64,000 nucleotides of DNA from Hippophae tibetana (lineage: Eukaryota > Streptophyta > Magnoliopsida > Rosales > Elaeagnaceae). Below, piece by piece: positions 28,701 to 43,446 of the stretch (positions within the stretch are counted from its first letter, which is position 1; each line of letters begins with the position of its first letter). The stretch spans positions 21,726,669 through 21,790,668 of the forward strand of contig CM072805.1 in the NCBI GenBank assembly GCA_037013495.1, read 5' to 3'. The notes below the pieces were generated by a model, which was not told where the DNA came from, made no database searches, and saw only the letters and a program-made list of their open reading frames with translations. Position numbers and translations under genes: made by a program.

Positions 28701-29818
28701 TCAAGAAAAATTAAGTGAAATATGTGATAGGTTATATCTTGTTAAAAGTTGTTGGTCACTAACTTTTCTAAAAGGTTAAGTCAATGAGTCAATGGTTAAT
28801 ATTTTTTTATACATTCAATTACTACTTACAAATGTTGGCATTATACACCATAAATGCTGGATACTTGTAATTTAACAATTTGGATTATTGGGTCTTAAAA
28901 ATAAGATTTTCGACTTTGATATCATCTTTATACCGCTAAGTCATAATAATGTGAATAGATAAAAAATTGAGAAGCCATTATAACCCGATAATAAATTATC
29001 AAATACGTCATAAGTTGCGAACACAAATCAATTTATATATTTATATATATATCATGTGTGTTTAATGGAAAAGTTTTGGTGAAGATGGAATCTTTGGAGC
29101 AACTTTATCCAATGGTGGAATGTTTTAAATACTATTTCTTTCAATCAAGCTCTAGTATCCGAAATATGGGTGATAATTTATCATAACACGGGACACAAAT
29201 AAAGATGTAAATTGAGTTATATATTTCATCTCATATATCATGTCTGTTTTTATTGAACTTATGTTATAATATTTTTTTATTTTATTTAAATACTATTTCA
29301 AATCTCATACCATTTAAATTATAGTCATAATGTGTTTAACTTTAAACATAGATTATATCATTTTTCTTATTAAACTTTCACTCTATAAATAAACATGTAT
29401 CATTATTTTCAATTTATTTTGTATTTTTATTTGTCTTATAGAGACTCATTTGTTTAAAATGAGATATTCAAATTAATATAATCTCATATCATGAAAAATT
29501 AAGTGAAAGATGTGATAGGTTATATCTTGTTAAAAGTTGTTGCTCACTAACTTTTCTAAAAGGTTAAGTCACTGAGTCAATGGTTAATATTTTTTTATAC
29601 ATTCAATTACTACTTACAAATGTTGGCATTATACACCATAAACGCTGGATACTTGTAATTTAACAATTAGGATTATGGGGTCTTAAAAATAAGATTTTCG
29701 ACTTTGATATCATCTTTATACCTATAAGTCATAATAATGTGAATATATAAACAATTGAGAAACCACTATAACCCGATAATAAATTGTCAAATACGTCATA
29801 AGTTGCGAACACAAATCA

Positions 29819-29821
<3 letters not shown>

Positions 29822-29890
<69 letters not shown>
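29822..29890. repeat. (TA)n microsatellite, 69 bp, monomer 38 (type A)
   Basis: A pure TA run that makes the monomer 838 bp long. Read as codons it gives an alternating Tyr-Ile stretch, which lengthens a fortuitous 89-codon open frame at 29755-30024. Confidence 0.95.
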
Positions 29891-29892
<2 letters not shown>

Positions 29893-32800
29893 TATGTGTT
29901 TAATGGAAAAGTTTTGGTAAAGATGGAATCTTTGGAGCAACTTTATCCAATGGTGGCATGTTTTGAAGACTATTTTCTTCAATCAAGCTCTAGTATCCGA
30001 AATATGGGTAATAATTTATCATAACACGAGACACATTAAAGATGTAAATTGAGTTATATATTTCATCTCATATATCATGTGTGTTTTTATTGAACTTATG
30101 TTATAATATTTTTTTATTTTATTTAAATACTATTTCAAATCTCATATCATTTAAATTATAGTCATAATGTGTTTAACTTTAAACATAAATTATATCATTT
30201 TTCTTATTAAACTTTCACATTATAAATAACAATGTATCATTATTTTCAATATTTTTTGTATTTTTATTTGTCTTATTTGGCTCATTTGTTAAAAAGGAGA
30301 TATTCCAATTAATATAATCTCATATCATGTAAAATTAAGTAAAAGATGTGAAAGATTATATCTTGTTAAAAGTTGTTGGTCACTAACTTTTCTAAAAGGT
30401 TAAGTGAGTGAGTTAATGGTAAATATTATTTTATACATTCAATTACTTCTTACAAATGTTGGCATTATACACCATAAAAGCCTGATTCTTGTAATTTAAC
30501 AATTAGGATTATTGGGGCTTAAAAATAAGATTTTCAACTTTGATATCATATTTATACCTCTAAGTCATAATAATGTGAATAGATAAAAAATTGAGAAACC
30601 ATAATAACCCGATAATAAATTATCAAATACGTCATAAGTTGCGAACACAAATCAATTTATATATTTATATATATATCATGTGTGTTTAATGGAAAAGTTT
30701 TGGTGAAGATGGAATCTTTGGAGCAACTTTATCCAATGGTGGCATGTTTTAAAGATTATTTTCTTCAATCAAGCTCTTGTATCCGAAATATGGGTGATAA
30801 TTTATCATAACACGGGACACAAATAAAGATGTAAATTGAGTTACATTTTTCATCTCATATATCATATGTGTTTTTAATGAACTTATGTTATAATAATTTT
30901 TTAATTTATTTAAATACTATTTCATTTCTCATACCATTTTAATTATATCCATAAAATGTTTAATTTTAAATATAAATTATATCATTTTTCTTATTAAACT
31001 TTCACTCTATAAATAACCATGTATCATAATTTTCAATTTATTATGTATTTTTATTTGTCTTATAAAAACTCATTTGTTAAAAATGAGATATTCCAATTAA
31101 TATAATCTCATATCATGAAAAATTAAGTAAAAGATGTGATAAGTTATATCTTGTTAAAAGTTTTTGGTCACTAACCTTTCTAAAAGGTTAAGTGAGTGAG
31201 TGAATGGTTAATATTTGTTTATACATTCAATTACTCCTTACAAATGTTGACATTATACACCATAAATGCCAGATACTTGTAATTTAACAATTTGGATTAT
31301 TGGGTCTTAAAAATAAGATTTTCGACTTTGATATCATCTTTATACCGCTAAGTCATAATAATGTGAATAGATAAAAAATTGAGAAGCCATTATAACCCGA
31401 TAATAAATTATCAAATACGTCATAAGTTGCGAACACAAATCAATTTATATATTTATATATATATCATGTGTGTTTAATGGAAAAGTTTTGGTGAAGATGG
31501 AATCTTTGGAGCAACTTTATCCAATGGTGGCATGTTTTAAAGACTATTTTCTTCAATCAAGCTCTAGTATCCGAAATATGGGTGATAATTTATCATAACA
31601 CGGGACACAAATAAAGATGTAAATTGAGTTACATTTTTCATCTCATATATCATATGTGTTTTTAATGAACTTATGTTATAATAATTTTTTAATTTATTTA
31701 AATACTATTTCATTTCTCATACCATTTTAATTATATCCATAAAGTGTTTAATTTTAAATATAAATTATATCATTTTTTCTTATTAAACTTTCACTCTATA
31801 AATAACCATGTATCATTATTTTCAATTTATTATGTATTTTTATTTGTCTTATATAAACTCATTTGTTAAAAATGAGATATTCCAATTAATATAATCTCAT
31901 ATCATGAAAAATTAAGTAAAAGATGTGATAGGTTATATCTTGTTTAAAGTTGTTGGTCACTAACCTTTCTAAAAGGTTAACTGAGTGAGTGAATGGTTAA
32001 TATTTGTTTATACATTCAATTACTCCTTACAAATGTTGACATTATACACCATAAATGCCAGATACTTGTAATTTAACAATTAGGATTATTGGGTCTTAAA
32101 AATAAGATTTTCGACTTTGATATCATCTTTATACCGCTAAGTCATAATAATGTGAATAGATAAAAAATTGAGAAGCCATTATAACCCGATAATAAATTAT
32201 CAAATACGTCATAAGTTGCGAACACAAATCAATTTATATATTTATATATATATCATGTGTGTTTAATGGAAACATTTTGGTGAAGATGGAATCTTTGGAG
32301 CAACTTTATCCAATGGTGGCATGTTTTAAAGACTATTTTCTTCAATCAAGCTCTAGTATCCGAAATATGGGTGATAATTTATCATAACACGGGACACAAA
32401 TAAAGATGTAAATTGAGTTATATATTTCATCTCATATATCATGTCTGTTTTTATTGAACTTATGTTATAATATTTTTTTATTTTATTTAAAAACTATTTC
32501 AAATCTCATATCATTTAAATTATAGTCATAATGTGTTTAACTTTAAACATACATTATATCATTTTTCTTATTAAACTTTCACATTATAAATAACAATGTA
32601 TCATTATTTTCAATATTTTTTGTATTTTTATTTGTCTTATTAGGCTCATTTGTTAAAAATGAGATATTCCAATTAATATAATATCATATCATGTAAAATT
32701 AAGTGAAAGATGTGAAAGATTATATCTTGTTAAAAGTTGTTGGTCACTAACTTTTCTAAAAGGTTAAGTCAGTGAGTTAATGGTTAATATTATTTTATAC

Positions 32801-33804
32801 ATTCAATTACTTCTTACAAATGTTGGCATTATACACCATAAATGCTTGATTCTTGTAATTTAACAATTAGGATTATTGGGGCTTAAAAATAAGATTTTCA
32901 ACTTTGATATCATCTTTATACCGCTAAGTCATAATAATGTGAATAGATAAAAAATTGAGAAGCCATAATAACCCGATAATAAATTATCAAATACGTCATA
33001 AGTTGCGAACACAAATCAATTTATATATTTATATATATATCATGTGTGTTTAATGGAAAAGTTTTGGTGAAGATGGAATCTTTGGAGCAACTTTATCCAA
33101 TGGTGGCATGTTTTAAAGACTATTTTCTTCAATCAAGCTCTAGTATCCGAAATATGGGTGATAATTTATCATAACACGGGACACAAATAAAGATGTAAAT
33201 TGAGTTATATATTTCATCTCATATATCATGTCTGTTTTTATTGAACTTATGTTATAATATTTTTTTATTTTATTTAAATACTATTTCAAATCTCATACCA
33301 TTTAAATTATAGTCATAATGTGTTTAACTTTAAACATAAATTATATCATTTTTCTTATTAAATTTTCACTCTATAAATAAACCTGTATCATTATTTTCAA
33401 TTTATTTTGTATTTTTATTTGTCTTATAGAGACTCATTTGTTTAAAATGAGATATTCAAATTAATATAATCTCATATCATGAAAAATTAAGTGAAAGATG
33501 TGATAGGTTATATCTTGTTAAAAGTTGTTGGTCACTAACTTTTCTAAAAGGTTAAGTCACTGAGTCAATGGTTAATATTTTTTTATACATTCAATTACTA
33601 CTTACAAATGTTGGCATTATACACCATAAATGCTGGATACTTGTAATTTAACAATTAGGATTATTGGGTCTTAAAAATAAGATTTTCAACTTTGATATCA
33701 TCTTTATACCTATAAGTCATAATAATGTGAATATATAAACAATTGACAAACCACTATAACCCGATAATAAATTGTCAAATACGTCATAAGTTGCGAACAC
33801 AAAT

Positions 33805-33806
<2 letters not shown>

Positions 33807-33874
<68 letters not shown>
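33807..33874. repeat. (TA)n microsatellite, 68 bp, monomer 43 (type A)
   Basis: A pure TA run ending in CATATGTG. Type A copies that otherwise look nearly the same, such as monomer 60, have only 20 bp here. Confidence 0.95.
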
Positions 33875-33876
<2 letters not shown>

Positions 33877-34789
33877 TATGTGTTTAATGGAAAAGTTTTG
33901 GTAAAGATGGAATCTTTGGAGCAACTTTATCCAATGGTGGCATGTTTTGAAGACTATTTTCTCCAATCAAGCTCTAGTATCCGAAATATGGGTGATAATT
34001 TATCATAACACGAGACACATTAAAGATGTAAATTGAGTTATATATTTCATCTCATATATCATGTGTGTTTTTATTGAACTTATGTTATAATATTTTTTTA
34101 TTTTATTTAAATACTATTTCAAATCTCATATCATTTAAATTATAGTCATAATGTGTTTAACTTTAAACATAAATTATATCATTTTTCTTATTAAACTTTC
34201 ACATTATAAATAACAATGTATCATTATTTTCAATATTTTTTGTATTTTTATTTGTCTTATTTGGCTCATTTGTTAAAAAGGAGATATTCCAATTAATATA
34301 ATCTCATATCATGTAAAATTAAGTGAAAGATGTGAAAGATTATATCTTGTTAAAAGTTGTTGGTCACTAACTTTTCTAAAAGGTTAAGTGAGTGAGTTAA
34401 TGGTTAATATTATTTTATACATTCAATTACTTCTTACAAATGTTGGCATTATACACCATAAATGCTTGATTCTTGTAATTTAACAATTAGGATTATTGGG
34501 GCTTAAAAATAAGATTTTCAACTTTGATATCATCTTTATACCTCTAAGTCATAATAATGTGAATAGATAAAAAATTGAGAAGCCATTATAACCCGATAAT
34601 AAATTGTCAAATACGTCATAAGTTACGAACACAAATCAACTTATATATATATATATATATCATGTGTGTTTAATGGAAAAGTTTCGGTGAAGATGGATCT
34701 TTGGAGCAACTTTATCCAATGGTGGCATGTTTTGAAAACTATTTTCTTCCATCAAGCTCTAGTATCCGAAATATGGGTGATAATTTATC

Positions 34790-37700
34790 ATAACACGGGA
34801 CACAATAAAGATGTAAATTTAGTTATATATTTCATCTCATATATCATGTGTGTTTTTAATGAACTTAAGTTATAATACTTTTTTATTTTATTTAAATACT
34901 ATTTCATATCTCATACCATTTAAATTATAGCCATAATGTTTTTAACTTTAAACATAAATTATATCATTTTTCTTATTAACCGTTCTCATTATAAATAACC
35001 ATGTATCATTATTTTCAATAATTTTTGTATTTTTATTTGTGTTATTTAGACTCATTTGTTAAGAATGAGATATTCCAATTAATATAATCTCATATCATGA
35101 AAAATTAAGTGAAAGATGTGATAGGTTATATCTTGTTAAAAGTTGTTGGTCACTAAGTTTTCTAAAAGGTTAAGTGAGTGAGTGAATGGTTAATATTGTT
35201 TTGTACATTCAATTACTCCTTACAAATCTTGGCATTATACACCATATATGCGAGATACTTGTAATTTAACAATTAGGATTATTAGGTCTTAAAAATAAGA
35301 TTTGCAACTTTCATATCATCTTTATACCTCTATGTCATACTACTGTGAATGGATAAACAATTGACAAGGCATTATAACACGATAATAAATTATCAAATAC
35401 GTCATAAGTTGAGAACACAAATCAATTTATATATATATCATGTGTGTTTAATGGAAAAGTTTCGGTGAAGATGGAATCTTTGGAGCAACTTTATCCAATG
35501 GTGGCATGTTTTGAAGCCTATTTTCTTCCATCAAGCTCTAGTATCCGAAATATGGGTGATAATTTATCATAACACGGGACACAATAAAGATGTAAATTTA
35601 GTTATATATTTCATCTCATATATCATATGTGTTTTTAATGAACTTATGTTATAATAATTTTTTATTTTATTTAAATACTATTTCACATCTCATACCCTTT
35701 AAATTATAGTCATAATGTGTTTAACTTAAAACATAAATTATATCATTTTTTTTATTAAACTTTCCCATTATAAATAACCATGTATCATTATTTTCAATAA
35801 TTTTTGTATTTTTATTTGTGTTATTTAGACTCATTTGTTAAGAATGATATATTCCAATTAATATAATCTCATATCATGAAAAATTAAGTGAAAGATGTGA
35901 TAGGTTATATCTTGTTAAAAGTTGTTGGTCACTAAGTTTTCTAAAAGGTTAAGTGAGTCAGTGAATGGTTAAGTGTTTTTTTTACATTCAATTACTCCTT
36001 ACAAATGTTGGCATTATACACCATAAATGCGAGATACTTGTAATTTAACAATTAGGATTATTAGGTCTTAAAAATAAGATTTTCAAATTTGATATCATTT
36101 TTATACCTATAAGTTATAATAATGTGAATAGATAAAAAATTGACAAGCCACTATAACCCGATAATAAATTGTCAAATACGTCATAAGTTACGAACACAAA
36201 TCAAGTTATATATATATATATATCATGTGTGTTTAATGGAAAAGTTTCGGTGAAGATGGAATCTTTGGAGCAACTTTATCCAATGGTGGCATGTTTTGAA
36301 GACTATTTTCTTCCATCAAGCTCTAGTATCCGAAATATGGGTGATAATTTATCATAACACGGGACACAATAAAGATGTAAATTTAGTTATATATTTCATC
36401 TCATATATCATGTGTGTTTTTAATGAACTTATGTTATAATAATTTTTATTTTATTTAAATACTATTTCATATCTCATACCATTTAAATTATAGTCATAAT
36501 GTGTTTAACTTTAAACATAAATTATATCATTTTTCTTATTAAACGTTCTCATTATAAATAACCATGTATCATTATTTTCAATAATATTTGTATTTTTATT
36601 TGTGTTATTTAGACTCATTTGTTAAGAATGAGATATTCCAATTAATATAATCTCTTATCATGAAAAATTAAGTGAAAGATGTGATAGGTTATATCTTGTT
36701 AAAAGTTGTTGGTCACTAAGTTTTCTAAAAGGTTAAGTGAGTGAGTGAATGGTTAATATTGTTTTGTACATTCAATTACTCCTTACAAATGTTGGCATTA
36801 TACACCATAAATACGCGATACTTGTAATTTAACAATTAGGATTATTAGGTCTTAAAAATAAGATTTGCAACTTTCATATCATCTTTATACCTCTATGTCA
36901 TAATACTGTGAATAGATAAAAAATTGACAAGCCATTATAACACGATAATAAATTATCAAATACGTCATAAGTTGCGAACACAAATCAATTTATATATATA
37001 TCATGTGTGTTTAATGGAAAGTTTTTGGTGAAGATGGAATCTTTGGAGCAACTTTATCCAATGGTGGCATGTTTTGAAGACTATTTTCTTCCATCAAGCT
37101 CTAGTATCCGAAATATGGGTGATAATTTATCATAACACGCGACACAATAAAGATGTAAATTTAGTTATATATTTCATCTCATATATCATGTGTGTTTTTA
37201 ATGAACTTATGTTATAATAATTTTGTATTTTATTTAAATACTATTTCATATCTCATACCATTTAAATTATAGTCATAATGTGTTTAACTTGAAACATAAA
37301 TTATATCATTTTTCTTATTAAACTTTCACATTATAAATAACCATGTATCATTATTTTCAATAATTTTTGTATTTTTATTTGTGTTATTTAGACTCATTTG
37401 TTAAGAATGAGATATTCCAATTAATATAATCTCATATCATGAAAAATTAAGTGAAAGATGTGATAGGTTATATCTTGTTAAAAGTTGTTGGTCACTAAGT
37501 TTTCTAAAAGGTTAAGTGAGTGAGTGAATGGTTAATATTGTTTTGTACATTCAATTACTCCTTACAAATGTTGGCATTATACACCATAAATACGCGATAC
37601 TTGTAATTTAACAATTAGGATTATTAGGTCTTAAAAATAAGATTTGCAACTTTCATATCATCTTTATACCTCTATGTCATAATACTGTGAATAGATAAAA

Positions 37701-38691
37701 AATTGACAAGCCATTATAACACGATAATAAATTATCAAATACGTCATAAGTTGCGAACACAAATCAATTTATATATATATCATGTGTGTTTAATGGAAAG
37801 TTTTTGGTGAAGATGGAATCTTTGGAGCAACTTTATCCAATGGTGGCATGTTTTGAAGACTATTTTCTTCCATCAAGCTCTAGTATCCGAAATATGGGTG
37901 ATAATTTATCATAACACGCGACACAATAAAGATGTAAATTTAGTTATATATTTCATCTCATATATCATGTGTGTTTTTAATGAACTTATGTTATAATAAT
38001 TTTTTATTTTATTTAAATACTATTTCATATCTCATACCATTTAAATTATAGTCATAATGTGTTTAACTTGAAACATAAATTATATCATTTTTCTTATTAA
38101 ACTTTCACATTATAAATAACCATGTATCATTATTTTCAATAATTTTTGTATTTTTATTTGTGTTATTTAGACTCATTTGTTAAGAATGAGATATTGAAAT
38201 TAATATAATCTCATATCATTAAAAATTAAGTGAAAGATGTGATAGGTTATATCTTGTTAAAAGTTGTTGGTCACTAACTTTTCTAAAAGGTTAAGTGAGT
38301 GAGTGAATGGTTAATATTTTTTTGTACATTCAATTACTACTAACAAATGTTGGCATTATACACCATAAATACGCGATACTTGTAATTTAACAATTAGGAT
38401 TATTAGGTCTTAAAAATAAGATTTTCAACTTTGATATCTTCTTTATACCTATAAGTCATAATAATGTGAATAGATAAAAAATTGACAAGCCACTATAACC
38501 CGATAATAAATTGTCAAATACGTCATAAGTTGCGAACACAAACCAATTTATATATATATATCATGTGTGTTTAATGGAAAGGTTTTGGTGAAGATGGAAT
38601 CTTTGGAGCAACTTTATCCAATGGTGGCATGTTTTGAAGACTATTTTCTTCAATCAAGCTCTACTATCCGAAATATGGGTGATAATTTATC
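34790..38691 (+). repeat. Block 6: compact cluster of monomers 45-49 (left copy of a 23.7 kb duplication)
   Basis: Five monomers of 778-785 bp share TTTAGTTATATATTTC in the leader, GTTAAGAATGAG in the middle, CACTAAGTTTTC after the core and CTTCCATCAAG in the tail. Private variants recur in the same order at 58455-62360. These include ACTTAAGTTATAATAC and CATACTACTGTG in monomer 45, CACATCTCATACCC and TTAAGTG before a T run in monomer 46, AAACGTTCTC and AATAATATTTG in monomer 47, and CGCGACAC in monomers 48 and 49. TA tracts are short, so lengths are uniform. Confidence 0.88.
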
Positions 38692-41600
38692 ATAACACGG
38701 GACACAATAAAAATGTAAATTGAGTTATATATTTCATCTCATATATCATGTGTGTTTTTATTGAACTTATGTTATAATAATATTTTATTTTATTTAAATA
38801 CTATTTCTATCTCATACCATTTAAATTATAGTCATAATGTGTTTAACTTTAAACATAAATTATATCATTTTCCTTATTTAACTTTAACATTATAAATAAC
38901 CATGTATCATTATTTTCAATATTAATTTTATTTTTATTTGTCTTATTTAGACTCATTTGTTAAAAATGAGATATTCGAATTAATATAATCTCATATCATG
39001 AAAAATTAAGTGAAAGATGTGATAGGTTATATCTTGTTAAAAGTTGTTGGTAACTAACTTTTCTAAAAGGTTAAGTGAGTGAGTGAATGGTTAATATTTT
39101 TTTATAAATTCAATTACTCCTTACAAATGTTGACATTATACACCATAAATGCTACATACTTGTAATTTAACAATTAGGATTGTTGGGTCTTAATAATAAG
39201 ATTTTCAACTTTGATATTATCTTTATACCTCTAATTCATAATAATGTGAATAGTTAAAAAATTTACAAGCCAATATAACCCGATAATAAATTGTCAAATA
39301 CGTCATAAGTTACGAACACAAATCAATTTATATATATATCATGTGTGTTTAATGGAAAAGTTTCGGTGAAGATGTAATCTTTGGAGCAACTTTATCCAAT
39401 GGTGGCATGTTTTGAAGACTATTTTCTTCCATCAAGCTCTAGTATCCGAAATATGGGTGATAATTTATCATAACACGGGACACAATAAAGATGTAAATTT
39501 AGTTATATATTTCATCTCATATATCATGTGTGTTTTTAATGAACGTATGTTATAATAATTTTTTATTTTATTTAAATACTATTTCATATCTCATACCATT
39601 TAAATTATAGTCATAATGTGTTTAACTTTAAACATAAATTACATCATTTTTCTTATTAAACTTTCACATTATAAATAACCATGTATCATTATTTTCAATA
39701 ATTTTTGTATTTTTATTTGTGTTATTTAGACTCATTTGTTAAGAATGAGATATTGAAATTAATATAATCTCATATGATGAAAAATTAAGTGAAGGATGTG
39801 TTAGGTTATATCTTGTTAAAAGTTGTTGGTCACTAACTTTTCTAAAAGGTTAAGTGAGTGAGTGAATGGTTAATATTTTTTTGTACATTCAATTACTCCT
39901 TACAAATGTTGGCATTATACACCATAAATACGAGATACTTGTAATTTAACAATTAGGATTATTAGGTCTTAAAAATAAGATTTTCAACTTTGATATCTTC
40001 TTTATACCTATAAGTCATAATAATGTGAATAGATAAAAAATTGACAAGCCACTATAACCCGATAATAAACTGTCAAATACGTCATATGTTAAGAACACAA
40101 ACCAATTTATATATATATATATATCATGTGTGTTTAATGGAAAGGTTTTGGTGAAGAGGGAATCTTTGGAGCAACTTTATCCAATGGTGGCATGTTTTGA
40201 AGACTATTTTCTTCAATCAAGCTCTACTATCCGAAATATGGGTGATAATTTATCATAACACGGGACACAATAAAAATGTAAATTGAGTTATATATTTCAT
40301 CTCATATATCATGTGTGTTTTTATTGAACTTATGTTATAATAATATTTTAATTTATTTAAATACTATTTCATATCTCATACCATTTAAATTATAGTCATA
40401 ATGTGTGAAACTTTAAACATAAATTACATCATTTTTCTTATTAAACTTTCACATTATAAATAACCATGTATCATTATTTTCAATAATTTTTGTATTTTTA
40501 TTTGTGTTATTTAGACTCATTTGTTAAGAATGAGATATTGAAGTTAATATAATCTCATATCATGAAAAATTAAGTGAAAGATGTGTTAGGTTATATCTTG
40601 TTAAAAGTTGTTGGTCACTAACTTTTCTAAAAGGTTAAGTGAGTGAGTGAATGGTTAATATTTTTTTATAAATTCAATTACTCCTTACAAATGTTGACAT
40701 TATACACCATAAATGCTACATACTTGTAATTTAACAATTAGGATTGTTGGGTCTTAATAATAAGATTTTCAACTTTGATATTATCTTTATACCTCTAATT
40801 CATAATAATGTGAATAGTTAAAAAATTTACAAGCCAATATAACCCGATAATAAATTGTCAAATACGTCATAAGTTACGAACACAAATCAATTTATATATA
40901 TATCATGTGTGTTTAATGGAAAAGTTTCGGTGAAGATGGAATCTTTGGAGCAACTTTATCCAATGGTGGCATGTTTTGAAGACTATTTTCTTCCATCAAG
41001 CTCTAGTATCCGAAATATGGGTGATAATTTATCATAACACGGGACACAATAAAGATGTAAATTTAGTTATATATTTCATCTCATATATCATGTGTGTTTT
41101 TAATGAACGTATGTTATAATAATTTTTTATTTTATTTAAATACTATTTCATATCTCATACCATTTAAATTATAGTCATAATGTGTTTAACTTTAAACATA
41201 AATTACATCATTTTTCTTATTAAACTTTCACATTATAAATAACCATGTATCATTATTTTCAATATTTTTTGTATTTTTATTTGTCTTATTAGGCTCATTT
41301 GTTAAAAAGGAGATATTCCAATTAATATAATCTCATATCATGTAAAATTAAGTGAAAGATGTGAAAGATTATATCTTGTTAAAAGTTGTTGGTCACTAAC
41401 TTTTCTAAAAGGTTAAGTGAGTGAGTGAATGGTTAATATTTTTTTGTACATTCAATTACTCCTTACAAATGTTGGCATTATACACCATAAATACGCGATA
41501 CTTGTAATTTAACAATTAGGATTATTAGGTCTTAAAAATAAGATTTTCAACTTTGATATCTTCTTTATACCTATAAGTCATAATAATGTGAATAGATAAA

Positions 41601-42379
41601 AAATTGACAAGCCACTATAACCCGATAATAAATTTTCAAATACGTCATAAGTTGCGAACACAAACCAATTTATATATATATATCATGTGTGTTTAATGGA
41701 AAGGTTTTGGTGAAGATGGAATCTTTGGAGCAACTTTATCCAATGGTGGCATGTTTTGAAGACTATTTTCTTCAATCAAGCTCTACTATCCGAAATATGG
41801 GTGATAATTTATCATAACACGGGACACAATAAAAATGTAAATTGAGTTATATATTTCATCTCATATATCATGTGTGTTTTTATTGAACTTATGTTATAAT
41901 AATATTTTATTTTATTTAAATACTATTTCATTTCTCATACCATTTTAATTATATCCATAAAGTGTTTAATTTTAAATATAAATTATATCATTTTTCTTAT
42001 TAAACTTTCACTCTATAAATAACCATGTATCATTATTTTCAATTTATTATGTATTTTTATTTGTCTTATATAAACTCATTTGTTAAAAATGAGATATTCC
42101 AATTAATATAATCTCATATCATGTAAAATTAAGTGAAAGATGTGAAAGATTATATCTTGTTAAAAGTTGTTGGTCACTAAGTTTTCTAAAAGGTTAAGCG
42201 AGTGAGTTAATGGTTAATATTATTTTATACATTCAATTACTTCTTACAAATGTTGGAATTATACACCATAAATGCTTGATTCTTGTAATTTAACAATTAG
42301 GATTATTGGGGCTTAAAAATAAGATTTTCAACTTTGATATCATCTTTATACCGCTAAGTCATAATAATGTGAATAGATA

Positions 42380-42448
42380 TAATATTGACAAGCCACTATA
42401 ACCCGATAATCAATTGTCAAATACGTCAAAAGTTGCGAACACAAATCA

Positions 42449-42524
<76 letters not shown>

Positions 42525-42620
42525 ATATCATGTGTGTTTAATGGAAAAGTTTTGGTGAAGATGGAATCTTTGTAGCAACTTTATCCAATGGTGGCATGTT
42601 TTGAAGACTATTTTCTTCAA
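42380..42620 (+). repeat. Patch at the end of monomer 54 resembling the end of monomer 10
   Basis: The rare variants GATAATCAATTGTC, ACGTCAAAAGTTGCG and CTATATCATG after the TA tract occur together here and in monomer 10 (about 7584-7690). They are not seen together elsewhere in the window. Upstream, monomer 54 is a type-36/70 hybrid with an ordinary B-like 3' half. The patch contains a 71 bp pure TA tract. Copying across about 34.8 kb, or from an unseen related monomer, is inferred. Confidence 0.65.
42452..42522. repeat. (TA)n microsatellite, 71 bp, monomer 54
   Basis: A pure TA run followed by CTATATCATG. It makes the monomer 845 bp long and lies inside the patch that resembles monomer 10. 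Confidence 0.95.
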
Positions 42621-43446
42621 TCAAGCTCTAGTATCCGAAATATTGGTGATAATTTATCATAACACGGGACACAAATAAAGATGTAAATTGAGTTATATAT
42701 TTCATCTCATATATCATGTCTGTTTTTATTGAACTTATGTTATAATATTTTTTTATTTTATTTAAATACTATTTCAAATCTCATACCATTTAAATTATAG
42801 TCATAATGTGTTTAACTTTAAACATAAATTATATCATTTTTCTTATTAAACTTTCACTCTATAAATAAACATGTATCATTATTTTCAATTTATTTTGTAT
42901 TTTTATTTGTCTTAAAGAGACTCATTTGTTTAAAATGAGATATTCAAATTAATATAATCTCATATCAAGAAAAATTAAGTAAAAGATGTGATAGGTTATA
43001 TCTTGTTAAAAGTTGTTGGTCACTAACTTTTCTAAAAGGTTAAGTCAATGAGTCAATGGTTAATATTTTTTTATACATTCAATTACTACTTACAAATGTT
43101 GGCATTATACACCATAAATGCTGGATACTTGTAATTTAGCAATTTGGATTATTGGGTGTTAAAAATAAGATTTTCGACTTTGATATCATCTTTATACCGC
43201 TAAGTCATAATAATGTGAATAGATAAAAAATTGAGAAGCCATTATAACCCGATAATAAATTATCAAATACGTCATAAGTTGCGAACACAAATCAATTTAT
43301 ATATTTATATATATATCATGTGTGTTTAATGGAAAAGTTTTGGTGAAGATGGAATCTTTGGAGCAACTTTATCCAATGGTGGCATGTTTTAAATACTATT
43401 TTTTTCAATCAAGCTCTAGTATCCGAAATATGGGTGATAATTTATC

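Larger units (their letters stand above)
26824..34789 (+). repeat. Block 5: monomers 35-44, second copy of the A-B-E-E unit plus A/B pairs
   Basis: Monomer 35 has the CGCGACAC leader. Monomer 36 is a hybrid with AATATTTTATTTTATTT and CCATAAAGTG at its start and a B-like 3' half. Monomers 38-41 repeat 29-32. Monomers 43-44 form an A/B pair whose A member carries a 68 bp TA tract, and monomer 38 carries one of 69 bp. The block ends where leaders change to CACAATAAAG with TTTAGTTA and tails change to CTTCCATCAAG. Confidence 0.78.
38692..42658 (+). repeat. Block 7: dimer higher-order repeat, monomers 50-54, period ~1.56 kb
   Basis: Monomers 50, 52 and 54 start with CACAATAAAAATG, TTATTGAAC and AATAATATTTTA. 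Monomers 51 and 53 start with TTTAGTTA and GAACGTATG. Tails alternate CTTCCATCAAG and CTACTATCCG. The starts 38692, 40255 and 41814 give periods of 1563 and 1559 bp. Monomers 50 and 51 carry TTGTTGGGTCTTAATAATAAG in partial form, which reappears in 52. Monomer 54 is itself mosaic (see 42380-42620). Confidence 0.85.
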
